DNA of 64,000 nt from NCBI RefSeq assembly GCF_010015445.1, contig NC_053119.1:29126383-29190382 (forward strand), written 5' to 3'. The stretch is from Perca fluviatilis (taxonomy: Eukaryota > Chordata > Actinopteri > Perciformes > Percidae). Below, in pieces: positions 1-12,716 of the stretch. The position numbers and the translations under genes were made by a program. The notes beneath the pieces were generated by a model. The model saw only the letters and a program-made list of their open reading frames with translations. It was not told the DNA's origin and searched no databases. The number at the start of each line of letters is the position of its first letter. The stretch's first letter is position 1.

Positions 1-3000
1 TTGCTCTATCAGGTCCCTAGTGTTCAATATCAAAAAAGTGGTTCTGTTAAATTGCAGAGTGACTGGAAGAATGTGCAAACAACCAATATAAAAACTGCCA
101 AGAGGAAATCTTAATGATCCCCTAAATTATATGATTCATCCAACGTTTACCTTTCTTCTGCCAACCCCGCTTGCTCTTCAACTCTTCAAAACTTCAAAAC
201 TGTCCATCTACAAAATCATAGCAGAGCATAATTATCTTCAGCTGGGGAAATCCGAGACTAATATTAGTAAACGTAAGGTCTCTTTTGAAGATCAGACTCA
301 CTGCCAGTCACTCCCTGAAGTAAAAGTATTATACAAGGAAGAGACCGTCATGTAGGCTACTGATCAAATGTCAATGGAAAAAATAGGAAAAGCGAAACAT
401 AGCTAGTTGTGTGTGTACCACATTGGTTTCATCATCACCGCGAGTTTAGTTTGAGTGCTGATAGCGCTAGGCTACAGCGCGCTATCCATTGATAGAGCCT
501 ATTGATCAGTAGGTGCAAATGACCCCTAGGGGGCAGAGTTTAGGGCATGTCCTTCCTAATTGGACAGCGAAGAAACCAACAAGATGCATCCAACCTGTCA
601 CCATGCCAACAAAGAGCCTATGAGGAAGGCTCTTACTCACGAAGGAGAAAAGTAACCGCCCCTGGGATTGGAGGAATAAAGTAGGGGGGCGACAGGGGTT
701 CGGGGCGAAATAGATGTGGAAACTTGAGGGTTAAAGCAACTATTTTCAAGGCCCGCTGCAGCGTAATTCTCTGTATTTTGACTTATCATTTTTATTAATA
801 AGTCTGCTACGGAGCCATAACGTGAGATACAAGGTAATGGAGCCTTTTATGCATTGTCATGTTTCTTTAGAAATAAACAATGGACAAATAGAGTCTTTAA
901 ACACTTCAGATGTAAAGTTATTCGCTGTCAAAGTGATGTCAAAATGAATGGCAGTCAATGGGAATAACGGCAGGTGATCTGTATAGCATCAAAATGGCGC
1001 CATAGGAGGTTCGAGTTGTGAAGCAAAGCTTACCCCCTTGGTACTAACTAACAAACTAATGGTTGTATGCTTTCACTGAAGACAGAAAGCTCAACTGTAG
1101 TAGGCCTATCCATTTTCTGCTATAAATTAAATTGTTATAAACTTTAGAGACAAAACTTTCCTAATACGGCCTTTGTCAAATAATTATTATCATACATTGT
1201 TCAAAACTGTAGGCTATAAGCTAGGCTACTGCACTGCATGTTGTGTACAAACTAGCCTTTCAGTCACAATATTTTTCATCTCTCATCATCCATCATTCAA
1301 TGTTCATATTCACAACTTCTAACATCGTAGGCTATGTATACATACATTATTACAATCATCTAGTAGACTATTAAAAACAATATTGTTTAGGCCTACTTAT
1401 CTGTGGATGATGAGTCCAGTGACATCTGCACACCAAGCTGGTCACGACGGAAAGGAAGAATATTGCGTGAGATGCCCATAACTATCAGGTGAGTCGGAAG
1501 TAGTTTAGCGTTTTCCGGTTGACCTCGTTTTCTTCAAAAAAACCTAGCCTAGAAATCTAGACGCACCCTAGCGGCAGCAAATGTAAAACATCTTGATGTG
1601 GGTCTGGCTATTCAACTAGCAAACACTCAACATGACTCGAGGAACAAATGTAAGAAATGAATTGTAAAACGGATTTGTCTGTCTTCGTCAAAATAGCCTA
1701 TTAGAAAGATTATGCAAAATGTGCATAGGCTTATCACCTATTGTTTATTGGGCGACAGAACAAAAATTGTTAATAGGAACCTTTACATTAAAATAAATTA
1801 CAAAATATGTTTGTAACAATAAGTACATAAGTTACTTTTCAGGAATTATTCATTAAAACAAGCATTAGATGAATAGTTGCCGTTTAAACTGTTATGTTTC
1901 ATCCATCCCACCTGTGTTTCAATTGAAACAAAGCACAACTACCGTTCAAAGTCAATTTATACTTAAATCATTCTATATTTGTCTATATTCGTATTCAACA
2001 CACGATACTTAGAGAACACATATGTGATTTGTTAATCACAACAACAATCTGTAACCTTATCTTGGAAAACAACGTTTATCTGAAAAGTGTTTCAACTGTC
2101 CCGGCTCTCCCCTAGTAACACTAACCGGAACCACGGTATTGTTGCAGAAATAGTCAAAATGCTTACAAGTACTACACATACTTTTCCAGCACTTCAAAAC
2201 TCTATTACCATATTTAAATTTTATTTTGAATGCAATGACCAAAAGATTTTTGTTCATCCTTCAAAGATTGGTTCCATTTATAAAAAGTAAAAGTTTCAAG
2301 ATGTAGGAAAACTTATGTAAAATAAAAAAAAAACATTAAATTATAATTTTTCAGTGCTGTAGGTAGCTGCAGAGGAGCGCTTATTAGCTATTTCCATTCC
2401 CTAATATACATACAGTATACACTCCTTTTGATTCAAATTAATATTAAGATAAGAATTATAATAATTAAAGTTAATTGTATCTACAGCTCAACTCAAGCTC
2501 AGTGCTTTATTGTCAGGCCCCCATCATTGCTACCAAATACGTTTTGTAGTTCTTATGGCTCTGGTCCTGCTGCCCTCAAATTAGTTAGTCTGGAGCCTGT
2601 GAACTTAAAATAAAAGTGCACATTGTAATGTTAAGTCTATTTATTTAATATTTAAATGTGAAAAAGTGCATTGCATGTTGATTTGATGTGTGCCCTTAAA
2701 TGTTCTGCTTGTGCTACTAAAAGGTTTCAGGAAGGGGCTACAACACTCACAGTAAAAAAAGTTAGCAGACCTGCCAACCTGTACACATTTCGCGTAGTAG
2801 GTATGCATTTTGACATCAAAATACAGTGATAAGATTTGTCACTTTAAACTAAGCCTTGCATTTGGTATACAAAGTATTATATTTGATTACAAAAGGTCTT
2901 ATATTGTTTTGCCTTTCCTACAATTAAGTTCATACCGTAACAAAATTTACGGTTACTAATGTAGGCTAATTAAAAACTGACCGGAGCCCGTCGCTGGACG

Positions 3001-3190
3001 CACTGGACCGAGACACAAAGTAAACACGCCGCTCTGACCGGTACCGGGGGGTTAGCGGTTAAACTGAGCGGAGGATGTGCGGAATGTGTCGGACTTGGGC
3101 TGGCCGTTCAGCGCCTTCAGACAAAGCTCAAGTTAACAGGCTAACGGCTTATTAGCTAGCCCAACACCGAGCGGTATCATCTGCAAAGAT
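1..3190. other. Noncoding, AT-rich DNA without a recognisable gene
   Basis: The few open frames here are short, lack protein-like composition and overlap on both strands (for example 2057-2290). Positions 940-1020 and 1540-1600 resemble pieces of dispersed fish repeats, judged by eye from phrasing rather than by a library match. I see no RNA gene, promoter or other functional signal. Confidence 0.6.
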
Positions 3191-3193
3191 TGG

Positions 3194-3379
3194 TTACCCC
3201 TTTTCCACCAAGGCAGAGCTGGTGCTGGTATACAGTGATGTAAGACCTGGCTCTGTGCTGGCTCTTTAGCCTGTGGAAAAGGAAACCGGTTCTTTGGAGG
3301 CTCGTCAGTCGAACCAACTCCAAACCGGCACTAGCTCTAGCTCTGAACCAGCACCTTGTTGGTGGAAAAGGGGTGTGTG
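3194..3379. repeat. Short MITE with CCCCTTTTCCACCA termini
   Basis: The left end reads ACCCCTTTTCCACCAAGG and the right end is its inverse (TTGGTGGAAAAGGGGT). The matching arm continues for about 30 bases through GCTGGTGCTGG / CCAGCACC. The interior has no coding capacity. The length and termini fit a small non-autonomous DNA transposon, probably hAT-related. No clean target duplication is visible, so the family is uncertain. Confidence 0.6.
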
Positions 3380-4395
3380 AGCGCATCAATCTGCTCGGTA
3401 TGCGTAACAAACAGAGCGAGCAGCCGCCAGACTCTAACATCTGTTGATCCGTGCAGGACTGTTTACAATGGCAGGTAACGTTAAAGGTTCGCTGCTACTG
3501 CAAGGAAACGCTTAACTGAGCTGTGCATTTTCAGTGTTGAAAACTGCTGCAGGTATTCATGCACGACTGTTGTTGGCGATTTACAGAGGTGGAAGACTTA
3601 CTCAGATCACGTATTGCAGTAAAAGTAGAAAAAACAGTGTTGTAGAGTTACAAATTACGTGTCAGTTACAAGTCCTGCATTCAACATCTTCCCTATGTAA
3701 TAGTACAAAAGTATACAAAATATACTACTACTAAAATATATATATATATACTACTAATATACTACTACTTAAAGTACAAAAAGTAAAAGTGCTCATTATG
3801 CAGTTTAATATATTTTATTGGATTATATTATGATCCAATTAATTGTATTAAATATGACCGATAATTTAAATAAAATGTTTTATTTGATTCAAGTAGCCTA
3901 CTTGAACATAATTGGACTTGGGTCGGACTTGTGTCTGGACTCCATCGGGGGATATGTTTGGGTTTCCTTAACCCTTTAGGACATTTGGTTTCGATGGAGT
4001 CCAATCTCCAGAGACTTGTACATTTACATGTTTGTATGTACAATAAATATGTTCATAATTGCAAGGAAGTCTCTCTTGATTGAAATTGAATGTACTAGGA
4101 AATAGTTTGGTTTGAGCACAAACCCATCTTAATCATTACACAAAATGATGTGTGATGTGTGAAAAACAACTGATGACATTTTTGTGTTTTAACTTGAAAT
4201 AAAATAGTAAAATCAATGAAATTTATAGCATGACTAAATCACATAAACCTTGACTAATACATGACTTTTTCAGTGACATTCTATTCATACATAGAGTTAG
4301 AGCTTTGAGAACGGTTCATACCAAAACATTTCATTATGAGGAAGCACATTTCTGAATCGGATTCATGATCAAACTATGTATTACAGATGGCTTAT
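3380..4395. other. Noncoding DNA with a decayed AAGTA-rich repeat
   Basis: Positions 3586-3790 start with GAGGTGGAAGACTTACTCAG and end in AAAGTACAAAAAGTAAAAGTG. This resembles a dispersed fish DNA-transposon fragment rich in AGTACTT-type words. A short (TA)n tract lies at 3736-3750. The rest shows no coding signal. Confidence 0.45.
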
Positions 4396-4399
4396 TTAA

Positions 4400-6262
4400 A
4401 AGCATGGCGCAAAAAGGAAGGCAGAAATGGATTAGTTCCTGCATTCTGACAGTGATGATGACCATGAAAGTCAGAGATCATTGACCGATAGATCAACCTG
4501 TGGCTTACATAACCAGGCTGACAGTGCGAGCAGTTTTGAATGTATTCATTCAGCTGACAGTTCAACAACCGTGTCTTCTGAGTCAGAAAAATAAGTTCTA
4601 AATGGTCATGCTGAATTGGATGTTCCTGAGTTAGAAGAGAACGCAAGACAATGGTCTACAAAGAACAAAACCACACAAAGATCCTTAAATGAATTATTGG
4701 CAATATTAAAAAAGCAAGGACACCTGCTACTGAAGGATGCAAGAACACAACTTGTTACACCACGAGCTGTAGGATCTGAGCCAAAATGTAGTGGGCAATA
4801 CATTTATTATGGGTTAGAAAAGGGGATTTGTAATTTATTAAGTCAGACAATGTCTTCCAGACATGATCATGACTCGATAAACTTCAGCATCAATATTGAT
4901 GGTGTCCCACTCTTCAAAAGCAGCAAAGTCCAGTTCTGGCCAATACTGGTGAAGTTTCACAACCTTGAGCCATTTGTGGTTGCTCGCTTTTGTGGGGACA
5001 AGAAACTGTATCCTCTTGAAGAATATCTTGATGACTATTTGATGGAGTATAAACATGACAATGGGATGATTCATGAAGAGAAGACCTACACTGTTCATAT
5101 TCAAGCATTCATCTGTGACGCACCAGCAAGAGCTTATCTGAAGCGCATTAAGAATCATAATGCCTCTCACAGTTGTGAGAGGTGCATCACCAAAGGTGCT
5201 TATGTCCAAAGAAGAGTGGTATTCAATGAACAGGGATGCACCTTGCGAACAGGTGAAGCTTTCAGTGCAGTAGAGTACAAGAACCATCAAACTGATGCCA
5301 GCCCATTCATTGCTGCAGGAATGTCTTGTGTTAGCTAATTTGTGTTAGACTATATGCATATGGTAAACTTGGGAGTAGTTCGACGGATGCCAATATTCTT
5401 GACTCGGGGCCCCACACTTTGGCGCTTATCTGTAAGGCAAAAGGAAGAAATATCGCAAAAGCTAAACGGACTAAGAGGAAAAATGAATTTGCCCGCGGTC
5501 TAGAAGAGCTGGACAGGTGGAAGGCCACATAATTTCGGCAGTTTTTGTTGTATACAGGACCAGTTGTACTGAAGAATGTCTTATCTCCTGAAAGATACTA
5601 CCATTTCCTGTCCTTGACAGTAGCCATGTCAATTATGTTGGAGTCCGATGAGAGCACTTGCAATGCATACCTTCAATATGCCTATGAACTTATCTCACAC
5701 TTTGTCATCCGCTGTACTGACCAGTACGGAAAGTATTTTTCAGTGTACAATGTACGTGGACTGATTCACCTTTATGAGAATGTCCACCACTTCAATTGCT
5801 CATTGAACGATATTTCCAGTTTTCCTTTTGAAAACCATCTCCAACAAATCAAGAAACGTACAGACTGGAAAAAATCCCCTAGCACAGGTGACCAGGCGAT
5901 TATCAGAGATTGAATAAGCAAACGCCAACAAGAGCAAAACACAGCCTGAAGCACGACCCCAAATGTTTGTTTCTACAAAAGAAAAGGACAGTCATTTTCT
6001 CTTGCGAGATGAAAGATTTGCTTTTATCAGAGAAGAGGGGATGGGATTGTGTTATGCGATGTCCTGCACCAGCGTTACACATCAGCGTTGTTTGAAAAGC
6101 CATGCAGCTCAAAACTGCTAAATATAGTGTACACAACAAATCGACAAGGCTGGGTTTAAAAAAAAACAACTGCTTGAAACTGATCTGTTCCGCAAGGTGG
6201 CCTGCCTCCCTCATGAAAATGGTGGTTCTGTCCTCATACCTCTCCTCCATGGTATAGAACAC
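4400..6262 (+). pseudogene. CACTA-like transposase with TNP2/DUF4218-type regions (decayed)
   Basis: This is a broken DNA-transposon transposase. The longest open part, 4616-5338 (240 residues), has an acidic N-terminus and then the segment INIDGVPLFKSSKVQFWPIL. Next come PFVVARFCG and a Cys-containing segment SHSCERCITKGAYV, the layout of TNP2-type transposases. After a stop the frame continues as DYMHMVNLGVVRR (about 5345-5385). A further segment at 5545-5913 has VYNVRGLIHLYENV and FPFENHLQQIK, typical of the DUF4218 region. A tail continues to about 6260 in other frames. Codons upstream to about 4400 (SSTTVSSESEK then a stop) look like the original N-terminus. There are several stops and frameshifts, so it is inactive. 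The assignment rests on motif recall, not a search. Confidence 0.75.
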
Positions 6263-6573
6263 AGAATTTAAAGGTTGGCAGTTTTATCTTAATTAACCTC
6301 TATGTAGATATACCATTCACTATTTTGTCATAACTGACTCACAATGGTGCGGTGTGGGGCGCGCCGGCGAGGAGGGTGTTGGGTTGAATGCTCAGTAAAA
6401 TTTTGATTTTTATTACACAAAAATTACTTTAAATTATCTTTTGTGAGTAATTTCTCAGCCAAATTTGATTTCCGATTAATTTCTGGTGGAATTTGTGTTT
6501 TGTTTGTAGCAGTTTCACAGATAAGTAGTGTGGAAACATGACACTTTATGAATGTGCTTTTACTTACCAGATC

Positions 6574-6763
6574 ATGTATGCCAGGGCTGTGTGGGTGGAG
6601 CATGGCAAGGAAGTGGAGGGAACTGCCCCAGACAACTGGATTGATCTCGACAACAAAACTATTAGATGGCCAAAAAAAGGGGAAAAGGCAGCTTTCCTCA
6701 ATCAACACCCCCCTCAGGATGACTGGATGACATTCACCTTGGTGAAGCGTAAAATTACTTCTG
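6574..6763 (+). pseudogene. Companion small ORF of the CACTA-like element (DUF4806-type N-terminus), one exon
   Basis: The exon begins at the ATG of MYARAVWVEHGKEVEG, just after an acceptor-like ...TTTTACTTACCAG. It continues with PDNWIDLDNKTIRWP and ends before GTAAGT, a good splice donor (GT at 6764). The 'binding-pocket plus WP' layout resembles the N-terminus of proteins that accompany TNP2-like transposases in animals (DUF4806 type, inferred). Possible later exons with Glu-rich frames lie at about 6985-7090 and 7235-7300. A further short frame (APSFPIPPTKVTKS) lies at about 10457-10553, beyond the Harbinger-like insertion. The intact splice site suggests the ORF was spliced; the function is unknown. 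Confidence 0.5.
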
Positions 6764-7650
6764 GTAAGTTTTTGTAAATTATCTAATAAGGTTCATTAGT
6801 CTTTGACAAAATAAGAATTGTAAGGTAGCCAAATTACAAAAACCAAGTCAAAATAAGGTGTGCTCCAATCAGAATTTTTTGGTCCGATTGCTGGAAACTG
6901 TAGCGGATGAGCACCCTTAGTCAAAATGCTAGTAGTATGGTCATTTTTATTGTAATTGTAGTGTCTGTGTCTTTAACCTTACAGTAAACATTTGTGAATG
7001 CGATGACATGACAAGCTATGTCGAGGAGGAAGAGCAGGAAAATTAGGAAGTAAGAGGAAGGAGGAAAAAGACCAAACACAAGTTTGATGACTATGTTCTT
7101 GGTATGCTTTTATGATAATTGTTGAATCTGTCTTGAGAATCAAAGTCTATACACTGAATTTATATGGGGCCCTCAAGTTTTAGGTCACTTTTTTAAAAAC
7201 TAATAATTGATGTTTTAAAATGTTAATTTGTACAATTACTGAATCTGACGATTTGGAGGAAGAAGAAAACGTGACTGGTAGTGGTTTTCCAAGCTGTTAA
7301 CATTGCACACCTATCTAGTTCTTATAGAATTGCAATGTTTTGCAAAAGATTACAAAGTTAATGCTCATTGGGCCTCATTCACCAATATCTTCCTAAGTTT
7401 TCTCTTAAATATGTTCTTAAGAAGGTTCCTAAGAAAAGTCTACGCCGGATTCATGACGCGTTCTTAAACAGCAGAATTGTTCACATCTGTGTTCTTAGGA
7501 TTGATGAATCACACGTCTTCGTAACTGAAAGCGCGTGCCAGTTGTTCCTAATTAGCATAAGAAAACGCCCTGCAAATTCCCATATAAGGACATGACACTT
7601 CCTGTGCACCTCCTGGGAGACAGGTTTTCGGAGATTGTCGGAGCCGCGGT

Positions 7651-8365
7651 GGAGGAAGTACTGAATCTCAGTACTTAAATAAAAGTACAAATAACCAGAG
7701 ACATATTTACTTTAGTAAAAGTAGAAGGTGTCCACTACCACAAACAAGGCCTGGCTTTTAAAAAAAGTTCCTATCCTAACCAGCATAAAACGGAAATGTG
7801 TTGTTAGAATCGGAATGCGGTTGGTTTTATTCATGGATGTATTTTATTTTCTTTAACCATGCAAGTAAGCAAATAAAGTGTGTGAAGCAGCTCAAATGGG
7901 GAGATGTGAAGAGATCCAGCCAAATAAATAAGATATGAACGCGTCTTAAGCAGCCTGGCAGAGGAGTAAACGACACTGTGGAGAGAAATAGATATAGCAA
8001 CTTTGATTTAAAAACGGGAATAATAAAAACAAACGTTTTCATTTTCACTTTTACCGGGGGCTGTATTACCGAGGGTCAGCGGCGCTGCGCCCGGGCTCTG
8101 GAGCACCGGAGCCGGCTTGGATCAGCGGTGCCCCATACAGTATCTAGGGCAACCAAACTTTACTGGTGAGACAAACGTGTGACGGTCAGGAAGACGTTTT
8201 GGCAGGGGGGAAACTGATCAGAAAATGTAACGGAACATTGTAGAAAGTATAGATAATTGCTGCAAAATGTAACAAAGTAAAAGTCAAAAGTAGGCTATGC
8301 ACTATTGAGTCTACTTAAGTAAAGTACAGATACGTGAAAAATTTACTTAAGTACAGTTAGGACGA
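7651..8365. repeat. AGTACTT-rich dispersed repeat nested in the Harbinger-like element
   Basis: It begins GTGGAGGAAGTACTGAATCT and ends with TTTACTTAAGTACAG. The two ends share AAGTAAAAGTA-type words in opposite orientation. The interior includes a short GC-rich piece at 8060-8130. I cannot see a clean TSD and do not assign a family. Confidence 0.45.
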
Positions 8366-8406
8366 AAATAGCGATCAATCACCAAATAACGCAAGATTTA
8401 ATCAGT

Positions 8407-10083
8407 TTAAAGGGATACTTCACCGATTTAGCATTCAGCTTTGTATCAGTAGAAACCCGATAGTATTTCTGAATGACCGTGACTCCCTCCCTCATGTCCC
8501 CCTGAGACGAGAGATCTCTGCATTTGGGGCCTGGAAAAAATCTTCCGATGACGTAAAATGACGATTTTTGCGTCATCGGAAGATTTTTGGGCCAGAGGCA
8601 AGGACTACAGCCAGTAGTAGGATCTACTTCCGTATGTTTTCAACACGCCCACAGGGGTTGGACTGCCGAGTCTGGCCGGGGTCATTCCGGGAAAACGACT
8701 GTCAGCCATCTTGAATCTTCGCTAAACAGGCTCTCGGTTTTCAGCAGAAAACATTTACAACAATTATCTGCATTCAAACTACCGGACGTGTGTACCAACG
8801 GGATACATCGGTACAGATCGGAGAATATGTAGGAAACGTTATTACAGACGCAATACTCGACACACTACGTGAGCGCGCTTCGTACGCGGAGACCAGCGGT
8901 GTTGCTCAATGCCCGCTAGCCGGCTAGGGGACATCCTCATCGGCTAGGTGGAAAGCTACGTAGCTGTCCACCTGTCCCATCCATCCTGCTTGCAAGTGTC
9001 TGCTCATTAAACAACAAGCTGGACTACATCCTCCTTCAACGAAACTCCCAACGTGATTTCAGTGACTGCTGTGTTTTTGTTGTTGTGGAAACATGCCTGA
9101 ACAACAGTGTACCGGAACCGGGACTATCCAGCTACCAGGCTGCTCTCGCCGGCCCGTGGAGGTGGGCTGTGTTAAACGGACTGGTGTAGAAATAAAATCC
9201 AACTAGCTACTGCTAACTGCTGGTGGAGCTTGTGACTGTTAAATGCCGACCATTCGACATTCCACGCTAATTCACGCCTGTGTTTATACTCCGTGTTTAG
9301 CTACACCAATGCTAGTATGCGTTAGCTAAACTTAACGGATCCTGCTTGCAAGTGTCCGCTCATTTAGACCACAAACTGGACTACATCCAACTTCAACGAA
9401 ACTCCCAACGTGAGTTGAGAGACTGCTGTGTTTTTGTTGTTGTGGAAACATGCCTGAATAGTGTACTGGACTGTCCAGCTACCAGGCCTGCTAGCCCTCC
9501 GAGCTAGAGATGCTCTGTCGCCAGGTAAAAGAGGTGGGCTGTGTTAACACAGAGTGGCGCAGAAATGTGGTGATTTGTATCCATTTAACTGCTAACTGCT
9601 GGTGGAGTTTGTGACTGTTAAATGCCGACCATTCTACATTGCACGCTAATTCACGGCTGTGTTTATGCTCGGTGTTTACAGCCCACCAAGCGCTAATGCT
9701 AGTATGCGTTAGCTGAACTTTACGGAGCCTATAAAGTGTGTGTACTAAATGTAGCCTGTTTCGTATGTTGTTTTATATATAATGTCGTTGAGTTACGATG
9801 AAACGTTGTTTCATGTATATGGTTGAAATAAAACACGCTTGAGTTGAGTTGAATGCCTCGGTCTGTCTGTGAAGCGGTAGGCGTGGCTTGGGAGTGGACT
9901 CAAAGCAACGAAGCAGGTGCATTCTGGGATTTGGTGTTTTTCATCCATATAAGACCAAAACACATTTTCTGTCTTTTCTCGGCCTAGAAGGCACCAATTT
10001 AAAAAAAAAATTCACATTTCTACTACATAAGTGACCCAATTTAAAGATATATTCAGCTTTCCAGCGGTGAAATATTCCTTTAA
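8407..10083. mobile_element. TTAA-flanked non-autonomous DNA transposon (Kolobok- or piggyBac-like target)
   Basis: The left end TTAAAGGGATACTTCACCG is matched in inverse by CGGTGAAATATTCCTTTAA on the right, so TTAA occurs on both sides. No transposase is present. The interior contains a two-copy 356-bp tandem repeat. The element lies entirely inside the Harbinger-like unit, so it inserted later or was carried with it. Confidence 0.65.
8985..9735. repeat. 356-bp direct tandem duplication
   Basis: CCTGCTTGCAAGTGTCTGCT starts at 8985 and recurs with few changes at 9341. The copies share the blocks CTGCTGTGTTTTTGTTG, GGAAACATGCCTGAA, GCTAACTGCTGGTGGAG and CTAGTATGCGTTAGCT in the same order. The second copy carries small insertions, for example the stretch before AGGTAAAAGAGG. 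Confidence 0.8.
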
Positions 10084-10731
10084 TTCCTGATGTAAATTGC
10101 AGTGTTAGTGTTTTTTTGCATTCTATGATATTTTTTTCAACAAATGATCAGAAATACATTACAGTACAATACTATCATTGTAAACGACTGTAGAATTAAA
10201 TAAAATGCAGTAAGCAATCATTTGGAACAAATTGTCATCACTCAAATGTGCGTAAGAGTGCTTTTCAGTGTTCGTAGATTTTGTTCTTAGCTAAGAACAA
10301 ATCCAAGTTAAGAAAACATTAGTGAATGCCAGAATCTTCGTAAAAAGTTCGTAAGAAGGGTTTAAGAACACATTTCTTCGTAAGAACGGTTGGTGAATGA
10401 GGCCCATTATTTTTATGACTGGTACTTCCATTTATTGTATATACTGCATCTGTCTAGGTGCCATTATCAAGGCGCCCTCCTTTCCCATTCCACCAACAAA
10501 GGTGACAAAGTCCATCCAGATTGAGTCTGCTGGATCTAGCAAAACGTTCACTGGTATCCATCACTTGAATCTACTCATTTCTTGCATAATTTTTCTTGCA
10601 TAATTATAACATGAAGGTGGTTACAAAATGATTGTTAATAATTTACATGTGCTAATTTTCAGACATTGGACATTCAAATTCAGCCAGGTCTCATCAAGTG
10701 CAGGCTGGGCCCAGGTACAGGTCCACAGGCA

Positions 10732-10790
10732 CACTGTAAGAAAAGTCCGTAAATATATGGTACAATGTACCGTGTTAATGTGAAGGAATT
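10732..10790 (+). repeat. Candidate CACTA terminus (CACTGTAAGAAAAG...)
   Basis: CACTGTAAGAAAAGTCCGTA starts at 10732 and is followed by short inverted words (GGTACAATGTACC). EnSpm/CACTA elements begin with CACTA/CACTG, and this lies 580 bases upstream of a CACTA-like zinc-finger/transposase ORF. It is therefore a plausible 5' end of that element. I did not find a convincing matching 3' end. Confidence 0.4.
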
Positions 10791-11142
10791 TTCCGTAATA
10801 TTTTTTTTATAGGAGTTTTAACCATATTTTTTAAGGATGCATTGCATTGTGGGAGCATGAAGCGCCGTACGTGCTAACGTCTGAATGAAGAAGGGGTCAT
10901 CAACGGACATTTACCTTTCAAGTTTCATCTTCGGAGTTGGGGAAACCTTTATTGCACTTCTGTGGTACAAATTATATTTTCTTATATATATATAGTTCGG
11001 TATAGTTTAAAAAGAAAGAGTTGTCCAGTCTGTGTTAACCTGTCTTAAACGTTACCGTTACCATTACCGGATAAGCACAATGCGCCATTAGTAGCTAACC
11101 AGCAACACCAGTTAGCGAGACAACAGGCTAAAGTTACCATAT

Positions 11143-11251
11143 CCCCAGCCTCAGTCGATCCACATATTCGGTCATGATACACAAATGATAAAGCTATCAT
11201 AGCCCCAGCCTCAGTCGATCCACCTATTCGGACATGATACACAAATGATAA
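11143..11251. repeat. 60-bp tandem duplication
   Basis: CCCCAGCCTCAGTCGATCCA occurs at 11143 and again at 11203. ATTCGG(T/A)CATGATACAC and AAATGATAA follow in both copies. Confidence 0.85.
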
Positions 11252-11310
11252 CTTAGCCATTAGCCGTCTGTTTTGGCTAATTGGGCTGATGCCAGTTAAC
11301 GAGTGCCGTC

Positions 11311-12470
11311 ATGTTGGCTTGTAATGTCTGTGAATTTAAATGTGTCTCATTGACAGAATACCCGAAGCTCTGCAGATTACACAGACATCTTAATAATGTT
11401 CTTTTATCATGTGGCCATAAAGATTGTGGAAGAAGGTTTTCCTCATTCAACTGCCTTGCTGTTCACATGTCACGAACACACCCAGACACAGGGATCAGAC
11501 AAACTTGGAACCGGAGTGTGTCTGTGCAGTTTTTGCAGCAGAGAATATGCAGATGTTAAACGGAAAATCTAGCTCTGTTTTATTTGGGTTTGCAGGCAAA
11601 GTATTTAGTCCCAGCCTCCACAATTACAGAGATAGCAAATGAAATGAAAACTCTTCAGGATATTCAACAGAAGTATACAATGGATGTGCTAGCTCAAGAA
11701 CTTGAACAGTATGGTGTTCCAACAGAAACATTATCATGTCTGGGGAAGAGTGTATATGAGCGGAGCCCTATCCACGAGGCCTTACATGCAAGTGGTCCTT
11801 TATATACACACCATCGATGTCTGCAGTATTACAAGACGCACTTTAACTATGTTCAGCCTGTTGAAGTCACACTTGGCTACAATGATATATATCTTTTGAG
11901 AATAAGATATACAGAGGTACTGTTGCATGCATAATGGCAGATAATCTGGGCTCCCACATGATTGGTGGGTTTACAGAAAATTCTCTGTTTTGCTCAGTAT
12001 TTCTGTAGATACTGTCTAGTCACAAAAGATGTGTTTCTGTCTAACCCTCTCACAGTTTTCACTCATAGAGATCCTGCTGATTATAATGAGTCTGTGCAGT
12101 TGTTGGAGAGTCACCCTGAAGTGACCATGCATCAGGGCATTAAAGGCAACAGTGTTTTCAACAAACACTCACATTTCCACGTGTGTCAGCCTGGGCTGCC
12201 GCCCTGTTTAGCACATAACTTGTTCGAGGGTGTTGTGGACTATGACCAGGCAATGTGTTTGCAGTGCTTAATTAAAGAAGAGAAGTGGTTCAGTTACGAG
12301 TCACTAAATGACAGACTCAAATTAATTCCAGGTGAAAGCAGCAACAAGCCAAATGCTATTCCAAACAAAGGAAAAAGGCTTGGACGCCATGCAGCCCAAA
12401 ACAGGTGGCTATTGCGGTTCCTGCCTATTTTGGTACATGACAGAATTGAAGATGCTGACAATGCTGTCCG
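11311..12470 (+). pseudogene. CACTA-like transposase with C2H2 finger, piece 1 of 3
   Basis: The N-terminal part 11311-11559 carries a C2H2-like pattern (LSCGHKDCGRRF then CLAVHMSRTHPDTG). A second, frameshifted Cys-rich motif (CLCSFCSREYADV) follows. The segment 11584-11934 (QAKYLVPASTITEIANEM, YYKTHFNYVQPVEVTLG) and the segment 11962-12470 continue it. The latter has YFCRYCLVTKDVF, FHVCQPGLPPCLAHNLFEGV and LRFLPILVHDRIEDADNAV. This is the fish transposase family usually annotated as an uncharacterised C2H2 protein. Frameshifts at about 11580 and 11935-11990 break it. The reading frame stops at DADNAV where a hAT composite is inserted, and resumes at 21785. Family and order are inferred from motifs. 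Confidence 0.75.
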
Positions 12471-12716
12471 TAGTGATGGGACAACCGACTCTTTTTTATG
12501 TGAGTCGGTTCAACCGGACGGTCGTTGGCTGGCCTACCGAGTTAATAGATTCGGTCACCGGTTTGCGTGGCCTCGGCGGCGGGGGGGGGGGGTGATCGCG
12601 TTCCCCCGCCAGGAACCAAGACACCGAGGAAGAGTCGAGCGGTTGCGGTTACATTCGGTCTCGACATATTATTTACACACTCATACTGACCGACACTAGA
12701 CTCACGCACTGGCCAC

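Larger units (their letters stand above)
7370..10405. mobile_element. Harbinger-like non-autonomous DNA transposon, 3.0 kb
   Basis: The left end GGGCCTCATTCACCAA and the right end TTGGTGAATGAGGCCC are exact inverses. ATT flanks both sides (7367-7369 and 10406-10408), a 3-base TSD as expected for PIF/Harbinger. Subterminal sequences on both sides are rich in TTCTTAAG/CTTAAGAA words. There is no transposase. The interior is made of two other elements (7651-8365 and 8407-10083). Confidence 0.75.
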